A DNA stretch of 64,000 nt from Aquamicrobium defluvii (GTDB lineage Bacteria > Pseudomonadota > Alphaproteobacteria > Rhizobiales > Rhizobiaceae), in assembly GCF_004363725.1 (NCBI RefSeq), contig NZ_SNZF01000016.1, forward strand, positions 32,476 through 96,475, given 5' to 3'. Positions 26,971 to 36,466 of this stretch are shown here, piece after piece (positions within the stretch are counted from its first letter, which is position 1; each line of letters begins with the position of its first letter). Both the position numbers and the translations under genes were made by a program. The notes beneath the pieces were generated by a model, which made no database searches, was not told the origin of the DNA, and saw nothing but the letters and a program-made list of their open reading frames with translations.

Positions 26971-29900
26971 TGCGCTACGCCGAGCTCCAGGTCACCAGTC
27001 ATTTTTCCTTCCTGCGCGGCGCGTCAGGCTGCGATGAGCTGTTTGCGAGGGCCAAGGAAATTGGCATCGAGGCGCTTGGTATCGTCGATCGCAACAGCCT
27101 GGCCGGCATCGTGCGGGCCTGGGAAGCGGCCAAGGAAACCGGTGTCCGGCTGGTTGTTGGCTGCAGGCTCGATCTGACAGACGGCATGTCGATGCTGATC
27201 TATCCGACGGACCGGGTGGCCTATTCGAGGCTATGCCGGCTTCTGTCACTCGGCAAGGAGCGGGGCGGCAAGGGCAACTGCATCCTCGATCTGACGGATG
27301 TTGCCCTTTATGCAGAGGGCCTGCTCGCCGTCCTGATCCCCGACGAGGCCGATGACGCCTGCGCCGTCCAGCTGCGCAAGGTGAAGGAGATATTTGGCGA
27401 CCGCGCCTATATGGCACTGACGCTGCGCCGGCGGCCGAACGATCAACTGCGCCTGCACGAGCTCAACACCCTGGCGATACGGCAAAAGGTCCGGCCGGTC
27501 GTCACCAATGACGTGCTGTTTCATGAGCCGGGCAGGCGACAGCTGCAGGATGTCGTCACCTGCATTCGCCATCGCACCACCATCGACCGGGCCGGGTTCT
27601 TGCGCGAACGGCATGCCGATCGTTTTTTGAAGCCGCCGGAGGAAATGCATCGTCTGTTCGGCCGATACCCCGAGGCACTCGCCCGTACCCGCGAGATTGT
27701 CGATCGCTGTCGCTTCGACATGAACGAGCTGACATACCAATATCCGGAGGAAGCGATCATCCCCGGATTGACGGCACAGCAGACACTGGAGAAGTTCACC
27801 TGGGAGGGCGTGCGTGATCGCTACCCAGAAGGGGTGCCGGATGATGTGGTGAAGACCCTCCATCACGAACTCGATCTGATCCGCACACTCGACTACGCGC
27901 CTTACTTTCTGACGGTCTATAGCATCGTCCGCTACGCGCGCTCGCAGAGCATCCTGTGCCAGGGCCGGGGCAGCGCCGCCAATTCCGCCGTCTGTTATGT
28001 GCTGGGGATCACGGCGATCGATCCGGCCGCAAACGATCTGCTGTTCGAACGCTTTATCTCAGCCGAGCGCAACGAGCCGCCCGACATCGACGTTGATTTC
28101 GAACATGCCAGACGCGAAGAGGTGATCCAGTGGATCTACAAGACCTACGGCCGGCAGAAGGCCGCCCTCTGCGCGACCGTCACCCGCTACCGCGCCAAGG
28201 GTGCGCTTCGCGATGTCGGCAAGGTGCTCGGCCTGCCCGAAGACATGATCACGGCGCTGTCGGCCGGTGTCTGGGGCTGGAGCAAGGAGGGCGTCGGCGA
28301 AAAGCAGGTCAACGAGCTGAGCATGAACATGTCCGACCGCCGCCTGCGGCTGACGTTGGAACTGGCGCAGCAACTGATGGGCGCACCCCGTCATCTCGGT
28401 CAACACCCCGGCGGCTTCGTTTTGACCAACGACCGGCTCGACGAACTGGTGCCGATCGAACAGGCGCGCATGCAGGATCGACAAACGATCGAGTGGGACA
28501 AGGATGACATCGAGGCGCTCAAGTTCATGAAGGTGGACGTGCTTGCCTTGGGAATGCTCACCTGCATGGCCAAGGGCTTTGCCCTTTTGCAGGAGCACAA
28601 GGGGATAACGCTGGATCTCGCCACCATCGAGCCGGAAGATGCGCCGACCTGTGCGATGATCCGCAAGGCCGACACGCTCGGGACCTTCCAAATCGAATCC
28701 CGCGCGCAGATGTCGATGCTGCCGCGGCTGAAACCTCAGACCTATTATGACCTGGTCATCCAGGTGGCGATCGTTCGCCCCGGGCCGATCCAGGGTGACA
28801 TGGTGCATCCTTATCTGAGACGGCGCGAGGGCAAGGAAGCGGTCGTCTATCCGAAGCCTGAACTGGAGGCCGTCCTTGGCAAGACGCTGGGCGTGCCATT
28901 GTTTCAGGAAAGCGCCATGAAGGTGGCGATCGTCTGCGCGGGCTTTACCGCCGGCGAGGCCGATGCGCTCAGACGCTCGATGGCGACATTCAAGTTCACC
29001 GGCGGGGTCAGCAAGTTCAAGGACAAGCTCGTCCAGGGGATGGTGAAGAACGGCTACACGGAAGAGTTTGCCGAAAAAACCTTCTCGCAGCTCGAGGGCT
29101 TTGGCTCCTATGGCTTTCCGGAAAGCCACGCCGCTTCGTTTGCCCTGATCGCCTACGCCTCGTCCTATATCAAATGCCACTATCCGGATGTGTTCTGTGC
29201 GGCCCTCATCAATGCGCAGCCAATGGGGTTCTATGCGCCAGCGCAGATCGTCACCGATGCGCGTGCCCACGGTGTTGCAATCCGGCCGGTCTGCGTCAAT
29301 CGTTCGCGGTGGGATTGCACGCTGGAAGAGATCAGGGGAACCGACGACCATGCGGTGCGTCTCGGTATGCGTTTGGTAAAGGGCCTACCCGAACAGGATG
29401 CAGCGAAAATTGCGGTGGCGCGTGGCGACGTGCCCTTCGTTTCCATCGATGACATGTGGCGGCGCGCCGGCGTGTCGTCGGCCTCCCTCGTAAAGCTTGC
29501 CGAAGCTGATGCTTTTCGACCTTCTCTCAAACTTGAAAGACGCGACGCGCTTTGGGCGATCAAGGCCTTACGCGACGAGCCACTTCCACTATTCGCCGCG
29601 GCTGCCGATCGCGAGCGGGCGGTGATCGCCGAGCAGCAGGAACCGGATGTGGCGCTCCGGCAAATGACGGAAGGCGCCAATGTCGTGGAGGACTACGGCC
29701 ATACCGGCGTGACGCTGCGCGCCCATCCGGTCAGTTTCCTGCGCGGGGATCTCGCTCGCCGAAACATCGTCACATGCGCCGAGGCGACCTCGGCGCGGGA
29801 TGGTCGCTGGCTGATGACAGCCGGCCTTGTTCTGGTCCGGCAGAAGCCCGGTAGCGCCAAAGGCGTCATGTTCATGACCATCGAGGATGAAACCGGGGTC

Positions 29901-30233
29901 GCCAATATCGTCGTCTGGCCGAGCTTGTTTGAAAGACAGCGCCGTGTCGTGCTCGGATCCGCGATGATGGCGATCAACGGCAAGATCCAACGGGAAGGCG
30001 GCGTCGTGCATCTGGTGGCGCAACGGCTGTTCGATCTGACCAGCGATCTGGCGAGCCTTGGCGAGCGGGATACCTTCCGGCTGCCATCAGGACGCGGCGA
30101 CGAGTTCGCCCATGGTTCACCGGACAGTCCGGACAGTCGCGAGCGGCCGCCGATGGGCGTCAAGGCTCGGGAAATTTATATACCTGACCTGCACATCGAC
30201 ACGCTGAAAGTGAAGAGCAGGAATTTTCAGTGA
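26970..30233 (+). CDS. dnaE2: Error-prone DNA polymerase DnaE2
   Basis: A 1087-residue C-family polymerase. A PHP domain is at the N-terminus ([17 protein letters not shown]). The palm contains [17 protein letters not shown] and [16 protein letters not shown], which holds the catalytic aspartates; the fingers include [20 protein letters not shown]; the OB-fold is near [15 protein letters not shown]; and the C-terminus ends [12 protein letters not shown]. It performs translesion synthesis with ImuA and ImuB under SOS control. The ATG at 26970 overlaps the imuB stop by one base. A truncated second copy of the 3' end lies at 60814-61119. Confidence 0.95.
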   Translation: MRYAELQVTSHFSFLRGASGCDELFARAKEIGIEALGIVDRNSLAGIVRAWEAAKETGVRLVVGCRLDLTDGMSMLIYPTDRVAYSRLCRLLSLGKERGGKGNCILDLTDVALYAEGLLAVLIPDEADDACAVQLRKVKEIFGDRAYMALTLRRRPNDQLRLHELNTLAIRQKVRPVVTNDVLFHEPGRRQLQDVVTCIRHRTTIDRAGFLRERHADRFLKPPEEMHRLFGRYPEALARTREIVDRCRFDMNELTYQYPEEAIIPGLTAQQTLEKFTWEGVRDRYPEGVPDDVVKTLHHELDLIRTLDYAPYFLTVYSIVRYARSQSILCQGRGSAANSAVCYVLGITAIDPAANDLLFERFISAERNEPPDIDVDFEHARREEVIQWIYKTYGRQKAALCATVTRYRAKGALRDVGKVLGLPEDMITALSAGVWGWSKEGVGEKQVNELSMNMSDRRLRLTLELAQQLMGAPRHLGQHPGGFVLTNDRLDELVPIEQARMQDRQTIEWDKDDIEALKFMKVDVLALGMLTCMAKGFALLQEHKGITLDLATIEPEDAPTCAMIRKADTLGTFQIESRAQMSMLPRLKPQTYYDLVIQVAIVRPGPIQGDMVHPYLRRREGKEAVVYPKPELEAVLGKTLGVPLFQESAMKVAIVCAGFTAGEADALRRSMATFKFTGGVSKFKDKLVQGMVKNGYTEEFAEKTFSQLEGFGSYGFPESHAASFALIAYASSYIKCHYPDVFCAALINAQPMGFYAPAQIVTDARAHGVAIRPVCVNRSRWDCTLEEIRGTDDHAVRLGMRLVKGLPEQDAAKIAVARGDVPFVSIDDMWRRAGVSSASLVKLAEADAFRPSLKLERRDALWAIKALRDEPLPLFAAAADRERAVIAEQQEPDVALRQMTEGANVVEDYGHTGVTLRAHPVSFLRGDLARRNIVTCAEATSARDGRWLMTAGLVLVRQKPGSAKGVMFMTIEDETGVANIVVWPSLFERQRRVVLGSAMMAINGKIQREGGVVHLVAQRLFDLTSDLASLGERDTFRLPSGRGDEFAHGSPDSPDSRERPPMGVKAREIYIPDLHIDTLKVKSRNFQ

Positions 30234-30247
30234 GCTCGGGGGAGCGA

Positions 30248-30376
30248 CTACAGAGGAGATGCGGTCAAAAGCAAGGCGATAGGGACACTGAGCGCTGACG
30301 CGGTCAATGCCCACGCAGATGCCAGCTTGATCAGGCGCAATTTTCGCGCGCGGCCTTCGTCCCACTCGTATGCCAT
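30248..30376 (-). CDS. Small single-span membrane protein
   Basis: 42 residues: a charged start MAYEWDEGRARKLRLIKLA followed by one hydrophobic helix (ALTASALSVPIALLLTAS). GGAGGA (sense of 30380-30390) lies just before the ATG. It resembles short membrane proteins seen in rhizobia but I know no function. It is convergent with dnaE2, 14 bp from its stop. Confidence 0.5.
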   Translation of the reverse strand: MAYEWDEGRARKLRLIKLASAWALTASALSVPIALLLTASPL

Positions 30377-30531
30377 GCTCAGTCCTCCGAGCGGCAATGA
30401 AGCATTCCAAGCAATTTGAGTCGAGTCCAGAAAAATGGAGGACAGCGGTTCGAACGTAAGCGGTGTCTTGGCCCCACCTTCCGGATCAGAGCCTGATTGA
30501 CGATGTTGGCCCCGAACGAGGGCTTGGACAT

Positions 30532-30984
30532 ATGTCAATTTCACAGCTTACGCTTACATCCAGCGATGAAGAGCCGGTTCGGCGGTTCGAGGTCTTCACG
30601 GGCAGCGGTCGTCGGCGCGAGTGGAGCGATGAGCGCAAGGCTGAGATCGTCGCCGAGAGTTATGAGCCGGGCGTGACGGTCTGCGCCGTGGCTCGGCGTC
30701 ATGGATTGACCCCGCAGCAATTGTTCACCTGGCGTCGTCTCGCCCGCAAGCCGCTAGAAGCTGTGCCGGTCGTCGAGGCCGTTCCGATGTTTGCGCCAGC
30801 GGTTCTTGACGTGCCTACGAAGCCTGAAGCGAAAGAGCCGGAACCGGCGCGTGCCTCGAGAAAGAAGTCGAGCAGCAGCGGCGCAATCGAATTGGAGATC
30901 GGCGGGGCGATCGTGAGGATCGCATCTGGCGCGGACGCTGCTACGATTGCCGCCGTCATTCAGGCCGTGAAGGCACAGTCGTGA
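30532..30984 (+). CDS. tnpA: IS66 TnpA (OrfA, HTH)
   Basis: A 150-residue transposase accessory with an IS66 OrfA helix-turn-helix: EWSDERKAEIVAESYEPGVT then VCAVARRHGLTPQQLFTWRR. A Lys/Ala/Glu-rich linker follows and the tail IASGADAATIAAVIQAVKA is conserved. Its stop overlaps the tnpB start by 4 bp. Confidence 0.92.
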   Translation: MSISQLTLTSSDEEPVRRFEVFTGSGRRREWSDERKAEIVAESYEPGVTVCAVARRHGLTPQQLFTWRRLARKPLEAVPVVEAVPMFAPAVLDVPTKPEAKEPEPARASRKKSSSSGAIELEIGGAIVRIASGADAATIAAVIQAVKAQS

Positions 30985-31337
30985 TCGGGCCTTCGGGAGC
31001 GGTAAAGGTCATGGTCGCCACCCGGCCTGTCGACTTCCGCAAAGGCGCGGAGGGCCTGGCGGCGCTGGTCAAGGCCGAGATGGGTGCCGACCCGTTCTCC
31101 GGCACGATCTACGTATTCCGGGCCAAGCGCGCGGACCGGATCAAGCTGGTCTTCTGGGATGGCAGCGGCGTATGCCTGGTGTCCAAGAGGCTTGAGGATG
31201 GTGAGTTCCATTGGCCCAAAATGCAGGACGGCGCAATGCGCCTGACCGCCGCCCAGTTCTCGGCCTTGTTCGAGGGGCTGGACTGGAAGCGCGTTCATGC
31301 GCCGATCGAGGCGCGTGTCCCGCAGACGGCCGGATAG
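30981..31337 (+). CDS. tnpB: IS66 TnpB (Orf2)
   Basis: A 118-residue IS66 Orf2-like protein: VKVMVATRPVDFRKGAEGLA near the start, IYVFRAKRADRIKLVFWDG in the middle, and FHWPKMQDGAMRLT toward the end. It is needed for IS66 transposition but its biochemical role is not settled. It is coupled to tnpA by an overlap. Confidence 0.92.
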   Translation: MIGPSGAVKVMVATRPVDFRKGAEGLAALVKAEMGADPFSGTIYVFRAKRADRIKLVFWDGSGVCLVSKRLEDGEFHWPKMQDGAMRLTAAQFSALFEGLDWKRVHAPIEARVPQTAG

Positions 31338-31408
31338 CCGCCGCGACCTATTGAATCAGCCGCGTCAACACCCTCGTCCTGGGCGTCGAAGTGTGCTGTT
31401 GTCGTGCC

Positions 31409-32941
31409 ATGACGATGACGGCCGACGAGCTTCCCGACGACCTGAACGCGCTCAAGGCCATGGTGCTTTCGCGCGAGCTCGAGAACGCCCGACTGCGACA
31501 GATCATCAAGGAATTGCAGCGTCATCGCTTTGGCCGTCGCGCTGAGACGCTTCCAGAAGATCAGCTTCTCCTTGGGCTCGAAGAGGCCGAACAGGTCGAG
31601 GCGGACGGTCTGGAAGATAGGGAGCAGGCATCGAGCGATCTGCGCCGGGAACGGGTTGCCAGGCGGCGGACAAACCGTGGTGCCCTTCCTGCCCATCTGC
31701 CGCGCATCGATGTAGTCATCGACATCGAAAGCCATGACTGCCCCTGCTGTGGCAAAGGCCTGCATCGGATCGGCGAAGACGTCAGCGAGAAGCTCGACAT
31801 CGTGCCAGCCCAGTTCCGCGTTCTGGTAACGCGTCGTCCCAAATATGCATGCCGGGCCTGCGAGGAAGTCGTCGTCCAGGCGGCAGCTCCCGCGCGGTTG
31901 ATCGAAGGTGGCATTCCGACTGAAGCGACCGTCGCCCAGGTGCTGGTCTCCAAATACGCCGATCACCTGCCGCTCTACAGACAGGCGCAAATCTATAAGC
32001 GCCAGGGTATCGACCTCGACCGCTCGACACTTGCCGACTGGGTCGGTCGCGCCGCCTGGCACCTGCGCCCGGTTCATCAAAGGTTGCTCGAGCATCTGAG
32101 GGCCTCGTCCAAGCTCTTCGCCGACGAGACGACCGCCCCGGTGCTCGATCCTGGTCGGGGAAGGACGAAGACCGGGCAGCTATGGGCATACGCTCGCGAT
32201 GACCGACCATGGCAGGGGACCGATCCGCCCGGCGTTGTCTATGTCTATGCGCCTGATCGCAAGAGCGAACGGCCGATGGCGCATCTCAATGGCTTCGTCG
32301 GCGTCCTGCAGGTGGACGGATACGTGGGCTATCGAGCGCTCGCCGCCGGCAACAGCGTGTCTCTGGCATTCTGCTGGAGCCACGTGCGACGGCGATTTTA
32401 TGAGTTGTCGACCGCCGGTCCTGCGCCCATCGCCAGCGAAGCGCTCAGGCGTATCGCCGAGCTCTACAAGATCGAGGACGATATCCGCGGCAGGACGCAC
32501 GAGGAACGCCGCGCTGTCCGGCAGGAAATGAGCCGCCCGATCGTTGACGACCTCGCGCCCTGGCTGACCGAGCATCTCGCCCTTATCAGCCAGAAGACCA
32601 AGCTCGCCGAAGCCATCCGCTACGCGCTCTCACGCTGGGACGGGCTCACCCGCTTCATCGATGACGGCCGCATCGAGATCGACTCCAACACCGTCGAGCG
32701 TTCCATCAGGCCGATAGCCCTCAATAGGAAGAACGCGTTGTTCGCCGGCTCTGACGCCGGAGCCGAACATTGGGCGACCATCGCTTCGCTCATTGAAACG
32801 GCCAAGCTAAACGGCGTCGAGCCGATGGCCTACCTGACCGACGTCATCACGAGGGTCGTCAACGGCCATCCTAATAGCCGGATCGATGACCTTATGCCCT
32901 GGGCCTATGCCGAGAAGCCCATCGCAAAGGCCGTGGTCTGA
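31409..32941 (+). CDS. tnpC: IS66 TnpC transposase (DDE)
   Basis: A 510-residue DDE transposase. A leucine-zipper lead (LNALKAMVLSRELENARLRQ) is followed by a zinc finger (CPCCGKGLHRIGED and YACRACEEVV), the first Asp region LFADETTAPVLDPG, the second LQVDGYVGYRAL, and the Glu in IEIDSNTVERSIRPIALNRK. The end GVEPMAYLTDVITRVVNGHP is the family C-terminus. An ATG at 31409 is chosen; a GTG at 31391 gives six more residues. A shorter remnant of this segment is at 11849-11977, from a different IS66 relative. Confidence 0.93.
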   Translation: MTMTADELPDDLNALKAMVLSRELENARLRQIIKELQRHRFGRRAETLPEDQLLLGLEEAEQVEADGLEDREQASSDLRRERVARRRTNRGALPAHLPRIDVVIDIESHDCPCCGKGLHRIGEDVSEKLDIVPAQFRVLVTRRPKYACRACEEVVVQAAAPARLIEGGIPTEATVAQVLVSKYADHLPLYRQAQIYKRQGIDLDRSTLADWVGRAAWHLRPVHQRLLEHLRASSKLFADETTAPVLDPGRGRTKTGQLWAYARDDRPWQGTDPPGVVYVYAPDRKSERPMAHLNGFVGVLQVDGYVGYRALAAGNSVSLAFCWSHVRRRFYELSTAGPAPIASEALRRIAELYKIEDDIRGRTHEERRAVRQEMSRPIVDDLAPWLTEHLALISQKTKLAEAIRYALSRWDGLTRFIDDGRIEIDSNTVERSIRPIALNRKNALFAGSDAGAEHWATIASLIETAKLNGVEPMAYLTDVITRVVNGHPNSRIDDLMPWAYAEKPIAKAVV

Positions 32942-32962
32942 GAACACCGCTTACGTTCGAAC

Positions 32963-33303
32963 CCCATCAAATTTAGGGATCTTCTGAATTCGGGGCCGGA
33001 GCATCAACCATGACCGATACCACTTCACCGGCGATGAAGTAGTATCGGTCGTTAGAAACCATCTCGTCCCGCTGCCCCGCCGATTCTACGCTATGGTGCG
33101 ATATTCCGCGCGATGGCTGCGTAATGCCGCATCAATCCTCCGCCTTCCGATACACACGGAAGCAAGGTGATCGTCAGAATGCCGCTTTCTACAGAATCTC
33201 ACGATTGGGGAGCTGCTCGAGCCACATCTTTTCAGCGGACCATCACATTGAAGGTCAGGGCGAGGAATTTCTCGGACCGCCGAAGCGTTCATGCCGGCTG
33301 CAA
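32963..33303. other. Intergenic region with a long hairpin
   Basis: No gene can be supported here. Its one feature is a strong inverted repeat at 33012-33050: GACCGATAC pairs with GTATCGGTC, then ACTTC with GAAGT after one mismatch, around a 9-base loop. No T run follows, so it may be an operator or IS scar rather than a terminator. Confidence 0.55.
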
Positions 33304-34203
33304 TTAAAGAAGCTCGGAGTCGCCACTTTCGATCCGTCCCGCCATTCTTCCAGCGAAACCTTGCATCGCGGTGCGGATGTGATCACAAAGGAGCCGCACG
33401 CGCTTTGTTTGCCGCGTGTCGCTATGTGTCAGCAACCATATGTCGCCGGTGGGTTTGACCGGACTTCCTGGCACGCGGACAAGCATGGGATCGGCGTCGC
33501 CCAGAAAGCACGGCAAGACTGTAATCCCCATGCCCGCGCGGGCGGCTTCGAACTGCGATCGCATCTCTGCAAATCGGATCGGAGTGGTCGTCATCCGGAT
33601 CCCGCCTTGCGGATCCCAATCCGACGGAATGACCTCATTGGTTCCCAACAGCCAGGCTGCAGGGGTCGAGCGGGCTGTCATCAGATTTCGCTGGACGTAG
33701 AAGCCCGTATGGAATTCGCAGAGCCTCGTACCATAGAGTTTGTCTGGTGGAGTTCCGTCGCCGATGACCACGCGCAAGGCGACGTCCGCCTCCCGGTTGC
33801 CGAGATTGACCACCGACAAGGAGCCGATAATTTCCAGCGCGATATCAGGATAAGCAGCCCTGAACTCCACCAGAGTTGGCATCAACAGGTCGGTCGCAAA
33901 CGAAACGGGGAGCGTGAGCCTCAAAGGTCCTGAGACGCTCTGGTCACGCCCGAAAATCTTAGCCTCTATCTGAGACGACGCCATCGACATCTGCCCGGCC
34001 AACTCCACGATGTCAGTCCCCGCATCCGTCAGTCTGTATCCGGACGGCAGCTTGTCGAAAAGTTTGGTGTTGAGCTTTTCTTCGAGGCGCCCAATGCCGC
34101 GGATGATCGTTGCGTGATTGACGGCAAGTGCGTCCGCGGCCGCCCGCACCGTGCCGCCTTCTGCGACAGCCAGAAACATGCGGACTTCATCCCAGTGATC
34201 CAT
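33304..34203 (-). CDS. LysR-family transcriptional regulator
   Basis: A 299-residue LysR regulator. The N-terminal HTH is DEVRMFLAVAEGGTVRAAAD then ALAVNHATIIRGIGRLEEKL, followed by the linker and a periplasmic-binding-like effector domain (VSGPLRLTLPVSFATDLLMP onward). The ATG at 34203 fits the usual spacing before the HTH; 34218 is possible. It is divergent from the truncated secreted hydrolase at 34360, which was probably its target gene. The effector is unknown. Confidence 0.9.
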   Translation of the reverse strand: MDHWDEVRMFLAVAEGGTVRAAADALAVNHATIIRGIGRLEEKLNTKLFDKLPSGYRLTDAGTDIVELAGQMSMASSQIEAKIFGRDQSVSGPLRLTLPVSFATDLLMPTLVEFRAAYPDIALEIIGSLSVVNLGNREADVALRVVIGDGTPPDKLYGTRLCEFHTGFYVQRNLMTARSTPAAWLLGTNEVIPSDWDPQGGIRMTTTPIRFAEMRSQFEAARAGMGITVLPCFLGDADPMLVRVPGSPVKPTGDIWLLTHSDTRQTKRVRLLCDHIRTAMQGFAGRMAGRIESGDSELL

Positions 34204-34359
34204 GGTGCGTTTTCTCACATCTGTCGTGCGACCACCGCCAGTTTAAAAGAGATCAGGCTTGGGTAATATACGGTTATAAGAAGAGGATGTGCAATATCGC
34301 ACCACTCCAGTCGCGTCCTCTTGCTGAGACAACCAGACACAGTCACACAAAGGATATTT

Positions 34360-34551
34360 ATGAATACGCTGTCTTTGATGCGGAGCGCTGCCTTCATCAC
34401 ACTCATGTTTGCGTCCGCGAGCGCCTCGGCACAAGCACTCTCCGATCTCAAGCCTTCTGCGGAACCGCTCGTTCTTCAAAGCCAGGGCAGCTTCTTCGTT
34501 GGCGGAAGGACGGTCGAGACCGAGAATTTTCGTATTGAGCCTCGCATCTAG
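34360..34551 (+). pseudogene. Truncated secreted alpha/beta-hydrolase, N-terminus only
   Basis: 63 residues: a signal peptide (SLMRSAAFITLMFASASASA, cut after AQA) and the start of a mature domain LVLQSQGSFFVGGRTVETEN, which resembles the lead of extracytoplasmic esterase/hydrolase proteins. The frame then stops at 34551 before any catalytic residue. The following 34552-34722 can be read as a membrane-protein piece (SLSAAFLVYAGGAAGLLLAE), perhaps of a major-facilitator transporter, but no start or end is present. The DNA was broken by the IS630 events next door. Confidence 0.5.
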
Positions 34552-34722
34552 CAATGGGGGGCCCTCGAAACCGGCGTGGCCCTGCCTCCCATGACGGCGA
34601 TGGTCGCGGCCAGCAGTCTGCTATCCGCCACTATCGTCAGAGCTGTTGGATCTCGCCGTTCACTCAGTGCCGCGTTCCTCGTGTATGCCGGCGGCGCGGC
34701 CGGTCTGCTTCTGGCCGAACGA

Positions 34723-35001
34723 CTACGCCACTCGCTGTTCGTCGTTCAGGAGAGACGGCTTGCTTGGGGCCTTGCCGTTGAACAGACCCTCGGGACCACG
34801 ATCATTGAAACGCACCACCAAGTCGCGCACTATCTGAACCGTCACAGTGCCAAGCCGGGCGGCATCCGCGCGTGAGCCACCATCATAGATCGATGCAAGC
34901 GACAGAAACCGGCGCGCCTGATCGGCATCGCGTGTCCGCCGGGCCAAAAGCCGCAACCTGGCCCCGTCGAAATCCGCCCGCAAAGAAATCGCTGAACCCA
35001 T
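34723..35001 (-). pseudogene. Truncated IS630-family transposase, N-terminal HTH
   Basis: 92 residues with the IS630-type HTH: ARRFLSLASIYDGGSRADAA, then VTVQIVRDLVVRFNDRGPEG and KAPSKPSLLNDEQRVA before a stop. The DDE domain is missing. It is not the same IS as the intact copy at 35071-36122, whose N-terminus differs. Confidence 0.7.
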
Positions 35002-35083
35002 CGCAAACCTCCAGTTTGCGCAAGAGATTCATTCGTCGGTTGCTGGGAATCCCGATGAGATTCACACCTAGAGCGGCGGGCGA

Positions 35084-35752
35084 TTAAACTGCAACGCACC
35101 CGGCTTCTTTGAAGTAATTCCAGCATTCCTGCGGGCTGAACAGGTGATAGATTTTGCCGACGGCCCTCCATAGTTCATCGTAAGATCTTGCTTTTTCTTT
35201 TCGCAGCAAGGTCTTAAGTTTGGCGAAGGCCATTTCAATAGGATTGAAATCCGGGGAATACCGGGGGAGAAAGAGAAGCCACGCCTTTCTCTCAGCAATG
35301 GACGCAGCGGCTCTCGGGCTTTTGTGAACGTTGAGATTATCCCAGATGACCACATCACCGGGCCTGAGTGTTGGTGCGAGCTGGGTGCGCACATAGGTGT
35401 CGAACTTATCACCATCCATCGCACCATCGACGACGAAGGGAGCCGTTATGGCGTCACAACGCAGGCCGGCGATGAAGGTCTGGGTGTGCCATTTGCCAAA
35501 TGGCGCATCAGCCTGAAGACGCTCACCTTTTTTGCTTCTGCCTCGTGTAGGCGTCATGTTGGTTTTGATTGACGTTTCGTCGATGAAAATCAGCCGACCA
35601 GGGTTCTTGTGCATTGCAGGTTGGCGATGAGTAACCCACTCATCGCGCTCCTGGCGTACATCTGCGCGAGCGCGTTCCGCTGCCATCAGTGTTTTTTTTA
35701 TAAGTGTGTCCCGCGCGGCAAAGCATCTTGGACAGGTTCGAGGGATCAGCAC
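35084..35752 (-). CDS. IS630 transposase, OrfB (DDE)
   Basis: The catalytic part: IFIDETSIKTNMTPTRGRSK contains the first Asp, VVIWDNLNVHKSP the second, and YSPDFNPIEMAFAKLKTLLR the Glu. It needs the frameshift on the A8 run to join OrfA and so would yield about 315 residues in total. No other lesion is seen, so the element could be active. Confidence 0.9.
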   Translation of the reverse strand: MLIPRTCPRCFAARDTLIKKTLMAAERARADVRQERDEWVTHRQPAMHKNPGRLIFIDETSIKTNMTPTRGRSKKGERLQADAPFGKWHTQTFIAGLRCDAITAPFVVDGAMDGDKFDTYVRTQLAPTLRPGDVVIWDNLNVHKSPRAAASIAERKAWLLFLPRYSPDFNPIEMAFAKLKTLLRKEKARSYDELWRAVGKIYHLFSPQECWNYFKEAGCVAV

Positions 35753-36041
35753 TCACGCCGTGTTGTGCTTCCAACCATACCGCCAGGTCAGGCATCGTGA
35801 TGTCCGGCTGAGCATCTACCTTCGCAATGATGACATCGCGGTAAGGCCCAAGCTTGCCGCTCTCACGTGGCCGGCCGCGTTGTGACGGCTCGAGGGAGCC
35901 TGTCCGATCAAGTCGTTGCTTGAACCGAACCGCCGTTGCTGGCGAAACGCTGAAATCTGCGGCTGCACCGCGTCTCGATCGGCCCTGATCTATCGCATCA
36001 ACAATCCGCTGGCGAAGATCAAGAGAATAGCTATGGGTCAT
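35640..36041 (-). CDS. IS630 transposase, OrfA (HTH)
   Basis: The N-terminal part: MTHSYSLDLRQRIVDAIDQG then GAAADFSVSPATAVRFKQRL forms the paired HTH that binds IS ends. Without frameshifting it ends after TYKKNTDGSG and 12 more residues; shifting on AAAAAAAA at 35692-35699 leads into OrfB. Confidence 0.88.
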   Translation of the reverse strand: MTHSYSLDLRQRIVDAIDQGRSRRGAAADFSVSPATAVRFKQRLDRTGSLEPSQRGRPRESGKLGPYRDVIIAKVDAQPDITMPDLAVWLEAQHGVSADPSNLSKMLCRAGHTYKKNTDGSGTRSRRCTPGAR

Positions 36042-36124
36042 CGAAGCACCTCCTGTCCCATAGAATCATGAAACCGGCAGTCTGGGGAATCCCTGAAGAT
36101 TCAAAAAATCCGCCCGCCGCTCTA

Positions 36125-36403
36125 AACCAGCGGATCTACCGCTTTGGCGAGTTACGCAAGGCGATCCCAGGCATCACACAGCACATTTTCACAGCCCAGC
36201 TGCGGGAGCTGGAGGGGGATGGGCTCGTGTCGAGGACGATCTTCTCCGAGGTGCCGCCACGCGCCGAATATGCCATCACCGATAGGCACGTGGCCTCGGG
36301 CCGACTATGGAGGCGCTCGCAGCCCGGTGGGCCATCCATGGCGGCACGGTTTCCGCCAAGCGGTCAACGGGGAGCGGGGGGCGGGCGTAAAGCCAGGGAA
36401 TAG
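36125..36403 (+). pseudogene. HxlR-family regulator remnant
   Basis: Just right of the IS630 end the plus strand encodes YRFGELRKAIPGITQHIFTA, then LRELEGDGLVSRTIFSEVPP and AEYAITD, the winged-helix core of HxlR-type regulators. The beginning is missing at the IS boundary, and after AEYAITD the frame is lost: the expected C-terminus continues in another frame (LGPTMEALAARWAIHGGTVS). It is non-functional. Confidence 0.75.
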
Positions 36404-36466
36404 GACTTCAGCCAAGGAATTCGGCCAACGGCCCAAGCCCCATGATGACCGGGCAGCATCTCGCTG

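Larger units (their letters stand above)
30456..32954 (+). mobile_element. IS66-family element, complete
   Basis: A 2499-bp element with terminal repeats GTAAGCGGTGT (30456) and its complement ACACCGCTTAC (ending 32954). It is bounded by an 8-bp duplication, GTTCGAAC (30448-30455 and 32955-32962), the length expected for IS66. It carries tnpA, tnpB and tnpC in order, all apparently intact. Confidence 0.95.
35071..36122 (-). mobile_element. IS630-family element with programmed frameshift
   Basis: A 1052-bp element with end repeats GAGCGGCGGGCG (35071, and inverted at 36122) and a TA on each side (35069-35070 and 36123-36124), the target of this family. The transposase is encoded in two frames on the minus strand that overlap around a run of eight A (35692-35699). 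Confidence 0.92.

Noticed and set aside
28059..29351. Minus frame of 430 codons
   Set aside because: Antisense shadow of dnaE2, which has a full set of polymerase motifs on the other strand.
30448..30455. GTTCGAAC as an SOS box
   Set aside because: It is the 8-bp target duplication of IS66, repeated exactly at 32955-32962.
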